Assembly: GCF_000003195.3 (NCBI RefSeq)
Contig: NC_012870.2
Coordinates: 50,851,388 to 50,915,387, forward strand
Direction: 5' to 3'
Origin: Sorghum bicolor
Taxonomy: Eukaryota > Streptophyta > Magnoliopsida > Poales > Poaceae
Length of the DNA: 64,000 bases
Shown here: positions 34,351 to 49,153 of the stretch, one piece after another
How positions within the stretch are numbered: position 1 is the first letter of the stretch
How the letters are laid out: each line of letters opens with the position of its first letter
Made by a program: the position numbers and the translations under genes
Notes under the pieces: generated by a model
What the model was told of the DNA's origin: nothing
Database searches by the model: none
What the model saw: only the letters and a program-made list of their open reading frames with translations

Positions 34351-36042
34351 TCAAGCCGACACAACAGTGAACTTCTTCTTGACGTATGACCCTTGGTTAT
34401 GATCCTGCCGTAACCATGGAGTATCCTCATTGTTTAACAGAATGCTTGGGTCTTTGTTGACTATGAAGGGCGGAATTCGATCATCCCTTTCGTAATCGCC
34501 TGACATGTCTGACTTGTCCTCAATTCCGACAATGTTTCTTTTCCCAGAAAGGACAATGTGGCGCTTTGGCTCATTGATGATTGAGTGGTCATCATTTTTT
34601 CCTCTCTTTGGTTTCGTAGACATATCTTTGACATAGAACACCTGACTCACGTCTGCAGGAAGGACGAATGGTTCGTCTTTGAACCCACTATTGTTAAGGT
34701 CCACGGTTGTCATCCCATACTCCTTGTCGACTGTTACCCCACCTCCGGTCATCTTCACCCATTGGCACCGAAACAAAGGAACTTTAAAATTAGCTGCATA
34801 GACTAGTTCCCATATGTCTTCTATGCGTCCATAATATGTTTGTCTGTTCCCATTTGGATCCGTGGCATCCACGCATACACCACTATTTTGGTTGGTGCTC
34901 CTTTTATCTTGGCCAACTGTGTAAAATGTGTTACCATTTATCTCGTACCCTTTGTATGTGAGGACATGCCATGATGGTTGCCTGGCCAACAAATAAAGCT
35001 GCTCATCAATGTTTTCATCACCTTGACATTTTTTGCGCAACCAATCGCCAAAAGTTTCCATGTGCTGACACATTATCCAAGCTTCATTCTTCCCGGGCCA
35101 CTGGGACCGTAGGAAATCTTTGTGTACCTCAACATATGGTTCCACCAATGAGGAGTTCTGGAGAACTGTGTAGTGTGCTTTATTGAAGTAATCGTCTCCC
35201 GTACCAATATATGTTTTCTTCCCAAGTGTTCCCTTTCCGCTGAGTCTGCCCTCGTGTCGAGATTCAGGAATGCCAATTGGGTCAAGGTCTGGAATAAAGT
35301 CAACACAGAACTCTATGACCTCCTCTGTTCCGTAGCCCTTGGCAATGCTTCCTTCTGGCCGGGAACGACTATGGACATATTTCTTTAGGACACCCATGAA
35401 TCTCTCGAAGGGGAACATGTTGTGTAGGAACACAGGACCGAGAATACGAATCTCTTTGACCAGATGAACTAGGAGGTGTGTCATGATATCGAAGAAGGAT
35501 GGAGGGAACACCAACTCAAAGCTGACGAGACATTGAACGACATCATTCTGCAGAGTAGCTAGTTGCTCTGGATGATTGCCATCTGAGAAATTGCATTGAG
35601 GAATGCACATAGCTTTACGGTGGCTAGACGTACGTGTGGAGGTAGAATTCCTCTTAAAACGACCGGCAGCAATTGCGTCATTAGAACGTGACAGTCATGG
35701 GACTTCAAGTTCAGGAATTTCTTCTCTGGCACATTAATTATTCCCTTGATATTGGAGGAGAATCCAGATGGGACCTTGATGCTGCTAAGACATTCAAACA
35801 TGCTTTCCTTCTCTTCTTTGCTCAGAGTGTAGCTAGCAGGGCTTAAGTAATGACGTCCATCATCTGTCTTTTCTGGATGCAGGTTGTCTCGTTCTTTCAT
35901 GCGCTGCAAGTCTTGTCGTGCTTCAAGTGAATCCTTAGACTTCCCGTAGACACCCATGAATCCGAGCAAGTTCACACAAAGATTCTTTGTCAGGTGCATC
36001 ACGTCGATCGCGTTGCGGACCTCTAGGACATTCCAGTTCAGA
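34351..36042 (-). pseudogene. CACTA transposase (TNP2/TNPD type), C-terminal half only
   Basis: On the minus strand the coding sequence begins abruptly at about 36042 with WNVLEVRNAIDVMH, the start of the DUF4218 region. It continues with NLCVNLLGFMGVYGK to about 35570, shifts frame, and runs from 35610 to 34351. That second part contains the rest of DUF4218 (PPSFFDIMTHLLVHLV, GPVFLHNMFPFERFMG) and DUF4216 (FRCQWVKM, YGMTTVDLN). The catalytic Transposase_21 part expected upstream is missing and is replaced directly by subterminal repeats. Together with the frameshift at about 35565-35600, this shows that the element cannot supply its own transposase. Confidence 0.88.
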
Positions 36043-36048
36043 ATTCAA

Positions 36049-36372
36049 CCTTTAGCACCGGTTCAGAGCAAAAACCGGTGCTATAAATGGGCAGAGGGGA
36101 GGAGGGAGCCGGCCTATAAACCGGACCTTTAGCACCGGTTCAGAGCAAAAACCGGTGCTAAAGGCTTACCTTTTAGCACCGGTTTGTAACACAAACCGGT
36201 GCTAAAGGGTTTGCCTCGGCCCGTGGCTCTGGCCGGTGCTAAAGGGACCCCTTTAGCACCGGTTCTTGTTAAAAACCGGTGCTAAAGGGTCCCTGCCCCG
36301 ACAGCACATGTCAGTAGCCGTTGGGCAGGACCCTTTAGCACCGGTTTGTAACACGAACCGGTGCTAAAGGGG
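36049..36372. repeat. Right subterminal repeat block of the large CACTA
   Basis: At least five hairpin units of the form CCTTTAGCACCGGTT-N(8-12)-AACCGGTGCTAAAGG, ending about 80 bp before the terminus at 36450. Confidence 0.85.
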
Positions 36373-36453
36373 TCTTTAACCCCGGGCCGCAAAAAGGCCG
36401 AGGTTTTTGGCCATTTTGGGCATCGACCAATGCCTCATTCTGTAGTAGTGAAG

Positions 36454-37074
36454 AAGAAGAAAGAGTGGAGGAGCACTTGGCATTGGAATTCATGATACTG
36501 TTCCCCATGTACCCTGTACAAATGGTGTGGACAAGGTTCTCACCATGTTGGAGGTACACATATCTCACTACTAGTGCTCAACAAAGCTCCTTTATACTAT
36601 TACACAGTGAAGCAGTGAGAAGAAAACATAGCGCTAGCTTAGGCCGGCATATGACTGCGTGAGAGGAGAATATAACAACAGCATTCCATTTCTCTTTTTC
36701 TTTTTCAGCTTAGCTTCTTTCTCGAAAGCAGCTCCATACAAGGACACGGTACAGGACAAGAGACTCCAAACGTATCATGCACTATGCTTTGCCATGCATC
36801 ATGCTACGGGTACATATGATGATATAGCTAGAGGTACCCTAGCTAGCTAGCCTTGTGACATCCAGCTCGATCTCGATCTTTTATCTGAACGTTACAAGAT
36901 CGCGGGCATTTGACGGCATACAACGATTTTTACTAATCAGGCTAACTTGCACCTTAGCTTACCAATAACTAGCTAAAAACTACTACTGCAAACTGGATCG
37001 ATCGAGTACACTAATCTGCCGTAATAAGTGGCGGCATGCACACACGGCCAGAGCCATATATAGCTAGCGCGCCG
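36454..37074. other. Spacer and 3' flank of the auxin carrier gene
   Basis: Just right of the CACTA insertion. No gene is seen. The stretch next to 37075 should hold the 3' UTR of the auxin carrier, with TA/TAGCTAG-rich plant sequence. Confidence 0.5.
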
Positions 37075-40000
37075 TCACAGGCCGTGGCGGCCGCCGTGGT
37101 GCCTGCGGTGGTGGTGGCGGAGGAAGAAGTTGATCATGGGCGACGGAGCCGGAGCCGGGGCCGGCACCGGAGGGAAGAGGAGCCCGCCGGCGGTGGCATT
37201 GAACGCCGTCGCCGGTGTCATGGCGGAGGGTGCCGTGGCCATTGGTGGCGGAGGCGTGAAGGCCGGAGCCGCCGGCGGGGCAGTGAGGTGCGGCGGGCAT
37301 TGGTAGCACTTGGCGAAGAGGCCGAAGGTGTTGACCTGCTGCACGAAGTTGGTTATGCTTGCCCAGCCGCCGAAGCCGAAGCCGACCACCAGCACCCACG
37401 CCACCACGAAGGAGTTGATCACGTACGCGCCCGTCCACCCGCCGGCGAACCTCGGAGGCCGCTCCACAGCGTTCTGCAGTTAATTATACATCATATATAA
37501 TGGGCAAAATGAAATGAAATGAAATAGCTTTTCTCTTTTAGGAAGAAAAAGAAGACATATATAATGAGGTATCCATGCATCCTAGCTACTGATGTCAAAG
37601 TGAGGTGTGTCTTTGGATCGATGTGACTGCTGAGAGCTCAGCAGAGGCTCTCTCAAGTGTGTGTTGCTTCCACCACTGCTTCTTTTTGTTGTTTCTCACA
37701 CATGGTGGAGAGGAGCTAGCGCCTGCTTCATGCATTCATGCCAAGAGCTCCCAGACACCACAAGGTACAAAGGCTCATGCTCGTCTCTGCCACACCCTCT
37801 TGTGTTGTGCGCGGCTTTCCAGTACGCTAGCTGGTTTTATTATTATCACCACACACACCACTTGTGCGCTGAAAAAGGGAATTGCGTGCTGTCGTCGCAG
37901 CAGTTTTGTCTTGCCTTCAGTGACACGACGCTGACTGCACCAGTATATATGTACTAGAAATGCATAAGTATATTCTACTCTAGTACTAGCTTGTTATATA
38001 CCAGTACTCATACCCTCATATATGATATGGCACGACCACCCATGGCTTATTTGTAAGTATGTATAGCTAGATCGTCGATCTGTGGATGGATGTTACGATC
38101 GAGATCTCGCTACAGGTTTGCATGGACTCCAATCAGTGTGTGCTGTACAAGTAGTAAGACAAGTCATGCATGGCCACCGACGCGCCTCACCATGCATTCA
38201 GTCTAGCTAGCTAGCTCATCGATGATTGGTCGGGTTGCGCATACAGCAGCAGCTAACCCAGGTTATGGACAGGGTGGGCCGTATGTGTTTTCTAGTAGCT
38301 AGAAAATCTGAGCAAACTGCATGCAGACAGTTTTAGCTGTCCTACTACTAACATCGACAATGCATGGCGACTGCAACGTTAAGCTGTTGGCGACTGCATG
38401 CATGCGACAATGGCGACTAGCTAGCTATCTGTTTGCATGGACCCCAGTGTAGCCATGCACGTCCAAGAAACTGTCGCGTCAAGTTGATGGCCGATCGATC
38501 AAGACAGCCCGCAGCATGGATGCATGCAGTTATGTACTATATATATACGTATGTGTATATATATATATCGAGAAATGGACAAGAATTAAAGCTGCACAGT
38601 GTGTTGTGTGTACTACTAATACTACTGTAGTACACACATGCATGCATGTCGTGGTGGAGTATTAGTATGAATGAGGCAATTAATTAGTACTGTACTAGTA
38701 ATAAGCAGCAAATTAACAATCCGTATACGTACCTCCCTGGACTGTGGCGACCTGAATGTGACCATGTGCGCGAGCGCCGGTATGATGTAGACGGTGAAGC
38801 TGACGAGCAGCGATCCGACGGCGGAGTTGATGGGCCCGAAGAAGGGGAAGATGATGGCGAGGAACCAGATGGGGACGACGACGGGGAGCCTCGCGGCGGC
38901 GCGCTTGCAGAGGCTGCGGCAGTCGTGGAGGCCGATGAGCTTCTCCCAGACGAAGTAGAGTGGGGTGCAGGCGAAGCCGAAGGTGATGAACTGGTGGATG
39001 AGCATGAGCACCACGGCGGCGTCGCGGAACCGGGTCCGAGGGAGCAGCGCCAGCGCGTTGGAGTGCGTCAGCAGCTCGTCGCCGAACGCCCAGTAGGCGG
39101 CCGCGGCGGATGGCAGCGTCAGCGTCAGCACGTACAGCGTCGCCAGCAGGTAGATGGCCTTGAACTTCTGAGGACGCCACATCGCGTGCATGATCTCGCT
39201 GCAGTTATTATTAGTAATCATTTCATTTAGCGAATTAAGCTAGCAATTAATATATGATAGTAGTAGGAGTCAAATATAGTATGGCAGGCAGGCAGGCAGG
39301 CATACGTGCTGCATCTGCTGCATGGGTCGTCGTCTCGAGAACGAGAAGCAGGCAAGGAGTCATGGGGCCTCGTGGCAGGGTGGGACCCATGTGTCGGTCG
39401 CATGCATGCATCTCAGTGCTGTGCATGGGTGTCCATACGGGACGGACGGATTGTTGATCCGTCAGGTCAACTGTGGATGGAAAGAGCCGCTGGTTGGCCT
39501 AACCGCACGCGGATGATGCATGCAACGGTCCTGTCCTTGTTGGGGGTCTGTAACGTAGCACCCAAGTGAGAACCGAGAGCAGCAGCATGGGCATGGGCCA
39601 CACACTAGCTTGCTCAGTCACTGCTCTGTGCTTTGTGCTGTGTCCATTGTTTGTACTAGCTAGATAAGCTAGCTAGCTAGCTAGAGGGAACACTACAAAG
39701 GCAGCAGCTGCTACATTATATTTCTTTGTTGTGAACGTTCAGTCCTTGATGTTACAAAAGGAACTAGTACATCTGATGATGCGCGCTACTCCTATATAGG
39801 TGTAGTAGTGAATAATATATGACACTATTAGCTAGTTCTAGCTGAAGATGCATGCACGGATAATGTTGAAACAAGTACTAGTACTCAACTTGCTAGTACA
39901 CCACGAGTTGGGTTTGTAGTACTGATGTGGTTTGGACGGCCCCAAGATGAATCGATCGGCTAGCTAATTAGAGTATAACTATTCTGACGTTTGTCATTTT

Positions 40001-40388
40001 TTTAGCACCATCATCGATCGCTTTTATCTATCTTTGTCATGGCCAATTAATATAATCCCCCATATGCATGCATGCATGCATGTCAGTGGTCCCCCAGAAA
40101 CACATGGGGGCCCGCATCATTCCCCGCAGCATGCATGCATGTGCCGGTGTGCGGACAATGTGCCGAGCCGCGAGGGCAGAGCGTGCAGCGTGCGCGCACG
40201 GCGCACGCACGTCGCACGCGCGGCAGGCGACCAAAACCATCGCCAGTGACCGTTGCTTTCTGTTAACTACTGCTAGGATATACTACCATTAGGAGTAATC
40301 AAGAGATCGACAGATTATTAATTAATAGTACTAAACTACTACTAATGATGTACTGTACTTAATTAAGCAGCAGAAGCTAGCAAGGCAG

Positions 40389-40463
<75 letters not shown>

Positions 40464-41297
40464 CGAGACTGGTAGTAACTGAGATGAACTAGCTACTCAC
40501 ACTGTGACTGCGTGTCCCCCGAAGGTGTAGAGTATGTTTGTTGCTCCGGTGAAGTAGAGCACGATCCTAGTGGGTCCCGAGTGCTGGACGCCCTGGACCT
40601 GGCCGTGGACGAGGGAGGCGACGGCGATGTACCAGGCGGTGTAGGTGGTCATGACGAGTCCGAGGAAGGACCAGACGCGGTAGTTGTGGAAGGACGGGAT
40701 GAAGACGGTGGTGGCGCAGCAGGCGCCGAAGACGTAGGTCCACGTCCGCTTGTCGAGCCGGTCGTTGACGTAGTAGATGTTGCTGGCGCAGCCGATGAGC
40801 TGGATGACGGAGCCGAAGAGGAGGAAAGTGCAGTTGAAGGCGAGTCCGGCGTTCCGCCAGTGCCGCCCCAGGAGTCCGTCCAGCACCTCGAACCACTGGA
40901 TGACGTGGTTCCGGAAGTCCACCTTGTCGCGCTCACGCCGGGTGCGGTACTCGAGGTACAGGATGCTGATCAGGTACGCCGTCCAGCTCCCCAGAATGCC
41001 GTAGAAGAGCTGGAACAGGATGCCGCTCACCATCCCCAGCTGCGCGAACGAGTAGGGCAGCGTCAGCAGCACCTGCGCCACCTGGTTCGACGCGCAGCTG
41101 AACCACGCGTCGTAGGCCGACCCGCCGTGCCACAGAAGACCCGACAGACGGGACTTGACTCCGCCGCCGCCGCCCTTGGTGGTGGTGTTGTTGCTGCTGT
41201 TGTATTCCTCCTCCTCCTCCGGCTCCATCGTCATCATCTCAGCCGAATCGGCAGGGGCCTGCTGCTTCTCGTCGGCGATGCCGCCTCCCGCTGCCAT
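37075..41297 (-). CDS. LAX: AUX1/LAX family auxin influx carrier, three exons
   Basis: Exons 41297-40501, 39198-38733 and 37473-37075 join in phase (GT-AG introns of about 1.3 kb each) to 553 residues. This is a plasma-membrane proton/IAA symporter of the amino acid/auxin permease family. Residues 1-50 are a charged cytosolic start with a poly-Glu run, followed by family signatures: LLWHGGSAYDAWFSCASNQV, LPYSFAQLGMVSGI, the HVIQWFEVLDGLLG loop, IPSFHNYRVWSFLG, and FGGHAVTV|EIMHAMW across the first splice junction. FVVAWVLVVGFGFGGWAS and FGLFAKCYQCPP lie in exon 3. About ten to eleven membrane spans are expected. The C-terminal tail (about 85 residues) is Pro/Ala-rich and ends in a His/Arg-rich run. 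The start is the ATG at 41297; a TTG three codons upstream is not used. Which LAX paralogue it is cannot be told here. Confidence 0.95.
37474..38732 (-). other. Intron 2 of the auxin carrier gene
   Basis: Donor GTACGT at 38732, acceptor CTGCAG ending at 37474. It contains many TAGCTAGC and GCATGCATG runs but no gene or recognised element. Confidence 0.8.
39199..40500 (-). other. Intron 1 of the auxin carrier gene
   Basis: Donor GTGAGT at 40500, acceptor CTGCAG ending at 39199. It contains a (TA)n run of about 50 bp at 40391-40440 followed by (GA)n to 40463, close to the donor, and repeated GCATGCATG motifs. Confidence 0.8.
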
Positions 41298-41435
41298 TGA
41301 TGACAAGCTTAATTAATTAGCTTGTGTGTGTGTGTGGTGGTGGTGGTGGTGGTGGTGCTCGCTTGGTTGCTTGGTTGCAGCTCTAGCACTAGTGTGTGTT
41401 GCGTGGATTGGATTGCAGGGGAGGGGGTGGTGTCG

Positions 41436-41442
41436 TATATAT
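41436..41442 (-). promoter_or_regulatory. Putative TATA box of the auxin carrier gene
   Basis: Minus strand CCATATATACGAC about 140 bp upstream of the ATG. Between it and the start lies a leader with (CCA)n (41336-41356 on the plus strand as GGT repeats). Confidence 0.45.
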
Positions 41443-42598
<1,156 letters not shown>

Positions 42599-42649
42599 AT
42601 ACTATCAAATATATATATATATCTCTCTCTCTCTCTGTCTCTCTCTCTC

Positions 42650-43879
<1,230 letters not shown>

Positions 43880-44107
43880 AAGACTAGTCTCAATGCATGT
43901 TTTATGAGAGTGCCATGCACATTAAATAGGGTGCCACATAAGCAAAATTACTGACTTGGTTATCTAGTTTAAATATGGTGCCACATTAAATGAAGGAGTT
44001 TTATTAGATGAGAGAGGAGTTTCATCCCCATAAAACTCATGTGGCTCGGTTACCTAGTTTATAGTCTTTGTAACTTTGCCATGAAACTATGCAGTGAGAC
44101 TGACCTA
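43880..44107. mobile_element. MITE with AGTCTCA termini
   Basis: It starts AGACTAGTCTCAATGCATG and ends CTATGCAGTGAGACTGACC, imperfect inverted repeats of about 25 bp. The body (GTGCCACATAAGCAAAATTACTGACTTGG, AAACTCATGTGG) is a MITE body type common in grasses. The target duplicate is ambiguous (TA on both sides is possible). Confidence 0.65.
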
Positions 44108-44189
44108 CCCCCTCCCCCTCTTGGTTATCGTCATTGGTGATGGCCTCGGTGATCACCGCTGCCACTGGTTCAAAACCGACGGTGGTAAA

Positions 44190-44236
44190 CTTCATCACTA
44201 TCAGATCGGCATTCATCACTATCAGATCGGCATTCA
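44190..44236. repeat. 21-bp direct duplication
   Basis: TTCATCACTATCAGATCGGCA occurs twice in tandem. Confidence 0.8.
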
Positions 44237-44448
44237 ATCGGTTCAGATCTAGCGATGACGATGCACACGTTAACGTCGATCAGTCGTACCATCCAGCAAC
44301 GATGATGGAGACATCAACGTCGATCTGGCTTATGATCCGAGGTTGATGTATGTACCAACAGTCTGAGGTTGTTGTCTGTACCAACGGAGCCGGTCAACGT
44401 GTGATCCGACGGTTTTGATGACAACATCAACACCAGCCAAACATAATA

Positions 44449-44620
44449 TCCGGTGGTATGTCTTGTCCGTCACCGCCACTATTGAGTTTGATCCGGTGGT
44501 ATTGTCTTGTCCATCACTATCGCACTTGACTTTGATCTGGCGGTGATGTCTTGTCCATTACTATCGCTTTTAAGTTGGATCCGGCGGTAATGTCTTGTCC
44601 ATCACTATCATGCTTGTGCT
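44449..44620. repeat. 44-bp tandem repeat, four copies
   Basis: Units beginning TCCGGYGGT...TGTCTTGTCC start at about 44449, 44492, 44536 and 44580. They are diverged and non-coding. Confidence 0.8.
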
Positions 44621-44656
44621 ATATTTTTCCAATAGTGTTGCTACTATCATCACCGC

Positions 44657-46161
44657 CGTTGATGGTTGATAACGTCAATTTTTATTAGAACTTTTAGGCT
44701 CAAAGGAAAACATGGAAACACATTTGTCTAGGGTTTAAACTGACAATTTCCACGAGTTTTGCATATTCTGTGATTTTCAGGGATTATTTCAGAAAGTGCT
44801 GAAAAGAGGGATTTAAGTGCTATTCGACTACGAAACTTATCCGCGGCGGAAGGACGACACCAGAGGATTCAGGAACACTCCAGGAGACACCCGACACAAC
44901 AGGGGAGCCAGCAACTGCCAGGTGGGGCCGGCCGGCCCCACCCTAGCGCCGGCCGGTCCCCTGTGGCTAGGGTTTGCCCCCCCCCTTCCGGAAGCTTCCT
45001 CCACCGCCTCTGAGGAGTCATCTCGGCCGCTTGTTAAGTCAGTTTGATCCAAGGCGCGCGTGCACTCCACCAGGCTATAAATAGAGGGGCAGACCCCCCT
45101 CCCAGAGACACCCCAGATTCAGTTCATTCCTCCTACTTCATTTGTCAAGAGTAGTCAGAAGTTAGGGTTTCGAGAGATTAGAAGTAGAGCTCAAGTTCTT
45201 CAAGTTCTTAGTATAGGCGTCTAGCAAGGTTCAAGTAGAGATCGGGCGCTCCGCTCGGGATTTCAGACCTGTCTTCTAGAAATTTGGTAATATTATCTTG
45301 TATTTCATTATGACTTTCCTCTACTTCAATATATTACTATTTATTCAGTTCTTAGTTTATTCTAGTTGCATATTCGATATAGATGTGGTTTATGATGATT
45401 GTTGTTATATGATCGTAAAGCGCCTCATTCAGTACTCGAGTGAGCCAGGTGGTGCACATTATGTAGATGTGGTGTCTAGATATATTGTGTACCCACGGAG
45501 GCACCCTGATGTGCCGCGTTGTGTGGTAGTCCGCGTAGGTGACAGCTGCGTTGGTTCCTCTGTAGTCCACCCCCCCCGTACGTAGGACTAGCCAAGCGCG
45601 GTCGCGAAGGAGGTGACGGTTGCATCTTAAAACCCTCATTAGTTGATGCTCCTTATGATGTTTTCTGAGTTTATCACACTATAGATGAAAATGTGTAGTA
45701 TGGCGTAGGCTGTAGACTTTATATTAGTAATTACATAGGTTTTTTTATTTATTTGAATATCAAGATTGTCTTGCTACATTAGTGAGTATTTATTTTCTAT
45801 CTCTGGAACAACATTTACTTTATTACTCCGTTATCATTTATCATTTATTATATTTTATTGATTAGTTATGGCTAAAGCATTAGTACTATTGGTTATGATA
45901 GATTTACATAATTAGTTTTTCCTTAGTTCATACAAGATCACCTAAGCCTAATGAATAGAATGCTGCTTTATCCTTTTGGCATAAAATAAATCAACGATAC
46001 TCGGAATACTTCCTCGGTGAATTGCTACAACGGAAGAATTATTTGTGCGCTTACGGATATATTCTATTTAGAGTTATTGTGTGTAGATTATTTTTATCCT
46101 TGGCTTTGGCATCATGTTAGAGATGACAACTTAATATAAAGTGATGCTAAAAATACCAACA
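44657..46161 (+). mobile_element. Solo LTR, family A, copy A1
   Basis: 1,505 bp, start CGTTGATGG (degenerate TG), end ATACCAACA, flanked by ACCGC and ACTGC (4 of 5). It holds a promoter-like GGCTATAAATAGAGGGG at about 45073-45089 and a region ending with GTGCGCTTACGGATATATTC. The same family appears at 49247-53434 and, reversed, at 51433-52616. No internal retrotransposon sequence or second LTR is next to it. Confidence 0.75.
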
Positions 46162-46203
46162 ACTGCAAATTAGTTTCATATCACCATTGATTTGGATAGA
46201 CCA

Positions 46204-46452
<249 letters not shown>

Positions 46453-47270
46453 ATGAAATCGATTCAGATAAGCATTAGCAAGATACTCATAATTCAAAGT
46501 GACTTTTTGAAAGGTCTCAATATGGCTAGAGGGGGGTGAATAGCCTAATTTAAAATCTACAAAACACTAGAGCACAAGTTAGATAAAACAGTAAGCGAAG
46601 GTTTTTGCTCTAGCTCTACCAAGGAGGTTGCAAGCCACCTATATAAGCAATTCTAGTTGCTATAAACACTAAGCTCACACTTGCTAAATCACTACTTACA
46701 CTAGTGAGCTACCGAAAGTGTCTACACAAGATAATAAGCTACACTAGTTTGCGGTTAGTAAAAGAGAGGAGTGATTGATATACCGCCACATCGAGAAAGT
46801 CAACCAATCAATAAGAGACAGTTGAATCATGAGGAGAATACCAAAGATGGAAAGAGACACAAGATTATTCTCTTGAGGTTCACGTACTTGCTGGCATGCT
46901 AGTCCCTATTGTGTCGACCAATACTTGATGGTTCGACGGTTAAGAGGTGTTGCACGAACCTCGTCCTCACGTAGGACACTGCAAGAACCTACCCACAAGT
47001 GAGGCAACTCATTGACACCCGCAATCTGCTAGAGTTTCCTTTGGCTCTCTATCGGAGAAGACACAAGAACCCTTCATAATCACCAGGAGGTGCCCAAGAA
47101 CAAACGCCAACTCTTCTACTGCTCCAAGTTATCTAGGTAGCAGCAACCTCCAAGAATAACAAGAACTCACAGCTCAAATGATCCCCAAGTGCCACTAGGT
47201 GCAATCACTTACTTGGAATCACTCCTAATCTCACTATAATGATAGTCAATAATGGAGATAAGTGAGAGAT

Positions 47271-49153
47271 TGAAAGCCCTAGTTTGGTTTTGGATAATTG
47301 ATGAAACCCTAGTACTAACCTCTATACTAAGTGTGTGTAGACTTAATGAGGTTGGTACATGCCAAGTGATGAAGCAAGTGATGATCATGGTGATGATGGT
47401 GATGACCACAAGATGATCAAGTGCTCAACTTGGAAAAGAAGAAAGAGAAAAACAAAACCCTTTGGAGATCAAGGCAAAGGTATTGCTTAGGGTTTTGATT
47501 TTGGTGATCAAGACACCATAGAGGGTGTGATCACATTTAGAATAGATAGTCGTACTATAAAGAGGGGAATTCTTTGGCTAAGCGGTTATCAAGTGCCACT
47601 AGGTGTCATTGTTCTTGTGCATGCATTTAGAACCTAGTGAGCTAACTTAACTCCTTCGAAGAAAATGTTTGTGAAAATGCTAACACACGTACACATGTTG
47701 GTTTACACATTGTGGTGTTGGCACACTTTGAGAAGGAAGTGGAGTTTGAAGGGTTGAGAGAGGATGCGCTTTTGAGAAAATGAAGTGCATATTTTCTATT
47801 GCTCCGGTGGGAAATTTGAAGAAGTCACGGGAGTGTTCCTTGCAGAGAAACACTCACCGGACGCTGACCGTTGAGGCACCGGACGCAGAGGGTGTGCGTC
47901 CGGTGTGCTGTGGTGCTAGGGTTGAGCACCGGACGGTACTCACCGGACGCAGGGTGACTCCTGTTCTTGAGTCCGGTGCTATCTGACTTCTGCCGAAGTG
48001 TCTGTCTGGAAGCACCGGACGCTCTAGGAGCGTCCGGTGGTGTGCGTCTGGTGACCTGTGCGTTTTGCAAACCTCTCTAAGTTTAAGACCGGTGAGCACC
48101 AGACGGTCCGGTGCTCAGCGTCCGGTGCTCTGCAGGTTACCGTTAGACTCTGACACGTGGCTGACTTTGGAGCACCGAACGCAGGTGTTGAGCATCCGGT
48201 GCCCCTTTAAGAGCGTCTGGTGACCCCGTGTTTTGCCCAGTGAAAGAGCCAACAGCTCTATTTGTTTGAGGGGCTTATAAATAGTTGTTGGCTGGCTTGG
48301 GGCTCACACTCTTGGCATTCTAGCATACTTGACATCCTTGTGAGCCTAAGCAAACTTCTCCCACTCATCTCCTTCATAGATTATTCATCTTTGTGAGATT
48401 GGGAGTGTTTCCAAGTGCATTTGCATGAGTGATTGCATCTAGTGGCACTTGGGGATCGATTTGGCTGCGGTTTTCTTGTTACTCTTGGTGGTTGCCGCCA
48501 CGTAGACGGCTTGGAGCAGCGGAGGAGCATTGGCACGAGTTGGTGATTGTTCGTGGCCATCTCCCGGTGATTGTGAGGGGTCTTGTACCTTCCCCGACGG
48601 AGAGCCGAAAGATAACTCTAGTAAAGTGCTCGTGTCATTGAGTTACCTCACTTGTGGGTAGGTTCTTGTGGTGTCCTAGTGAGGACGAGGTTCGTGCTAC
48701 ACCTCTTAGCCACCGAGCCACCAAGTGTTGGTCGACACAACGGGGACGTAGCGTGCCGGCAAGCACGTGAACCTCGGGAGAAAATGTGGTGTCTCAATTG
48801 TGTTTGCTTGGCATTCTCCCGGTGCTTGATTGTTTATATTGGTGATTGGTTCATCCCCTACACGGTGGTATAAATATCTCATCCTATCTTTTGTTACCGC
48901 AAACTAGTGTAATTAGTTTAGTTGCATACTTTTCCTTGTGTAGCATAGTTCACTAGTGTAACTTGTAGAGACTTAGTTCTTGTGTGCATAGTGTTTGTAG
49001 CAACTAGAATTGTTGGGTAGGTGGCTTGCAAACCCTCTTTAGAGCTAGAGAAAAAAGCTTCGCTCTGTTATTTACTAACCATTTGCTCTAGTGAGTTTGT
49101 AGAATTTGTAAATAGGCTATTCACCCCCCCTCTAGCCATATTAGGACCTTTCA
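47271..49153 (+). mobile_element. Solo LTR, family C/D, copy C, reversed inside D
   Basis: 1,883 bp, starts TGAAAGCCCTAGTTTGG and ends TTAGGACCTTTCA. Flanked by GAGAT and GAGGT (4 of 5). It contains a TATA-like GGCTTATAAATAG at about 48270-48282 and an array of CACCGGACG / CGTCCGGTG motifs (47850-48230). Because it lies in the opposite direction to D, the two form an inverted repeat of more than 700 bp per arm. Confidence 0.85.
47850..48230. repeat. Array of CACCGGACG / CGTCCGGTG motifs
   Basis: Around a dozen direct and inverted copies of a 9-10 bp GC-rich motif within the U3-like half of LTR C, just upstream of its TATA-like box. Confidence 0.75.

Larger units (their letters stand above)
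14044..36450 (-). mobile_element. Large CACTA (En/Spm-like) element hosting a nested Gypsy element
   Basis: The left terminus is CACTGCCACACG (a degenerate CACTACTACAGA) and the right terminus is ATTCTGTAGTAGTG. Both are flanked by AAG (14041-14043 and 36451-36453). Both ends carry palindromic subterminal repeats: AACACCGGTTGGTAACACCAACCGGTGTT-type on the left and TTTAGCACCGGTT/AACCGGTGCTAAA on the right. Two minus-strand genes lie inside: a transposase remnant (34351-36042) and a Transposase_24/Ulp1 gene (14587-18645). After removing the Tat-type Gypsy insertion, the element is about 10.4 kb. Confidence 0.85.

Noticed and set aside
46508..49153. A foldback or Mutator-type transposon with about 0.7-kb terminal inverted repeats
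   Set aside because: The arms are parts of two LTRs of one family in opposite directions. C has its own ends and near-matching 5-bp flanks, and D continues beyond it at 49154 and again at 53435.
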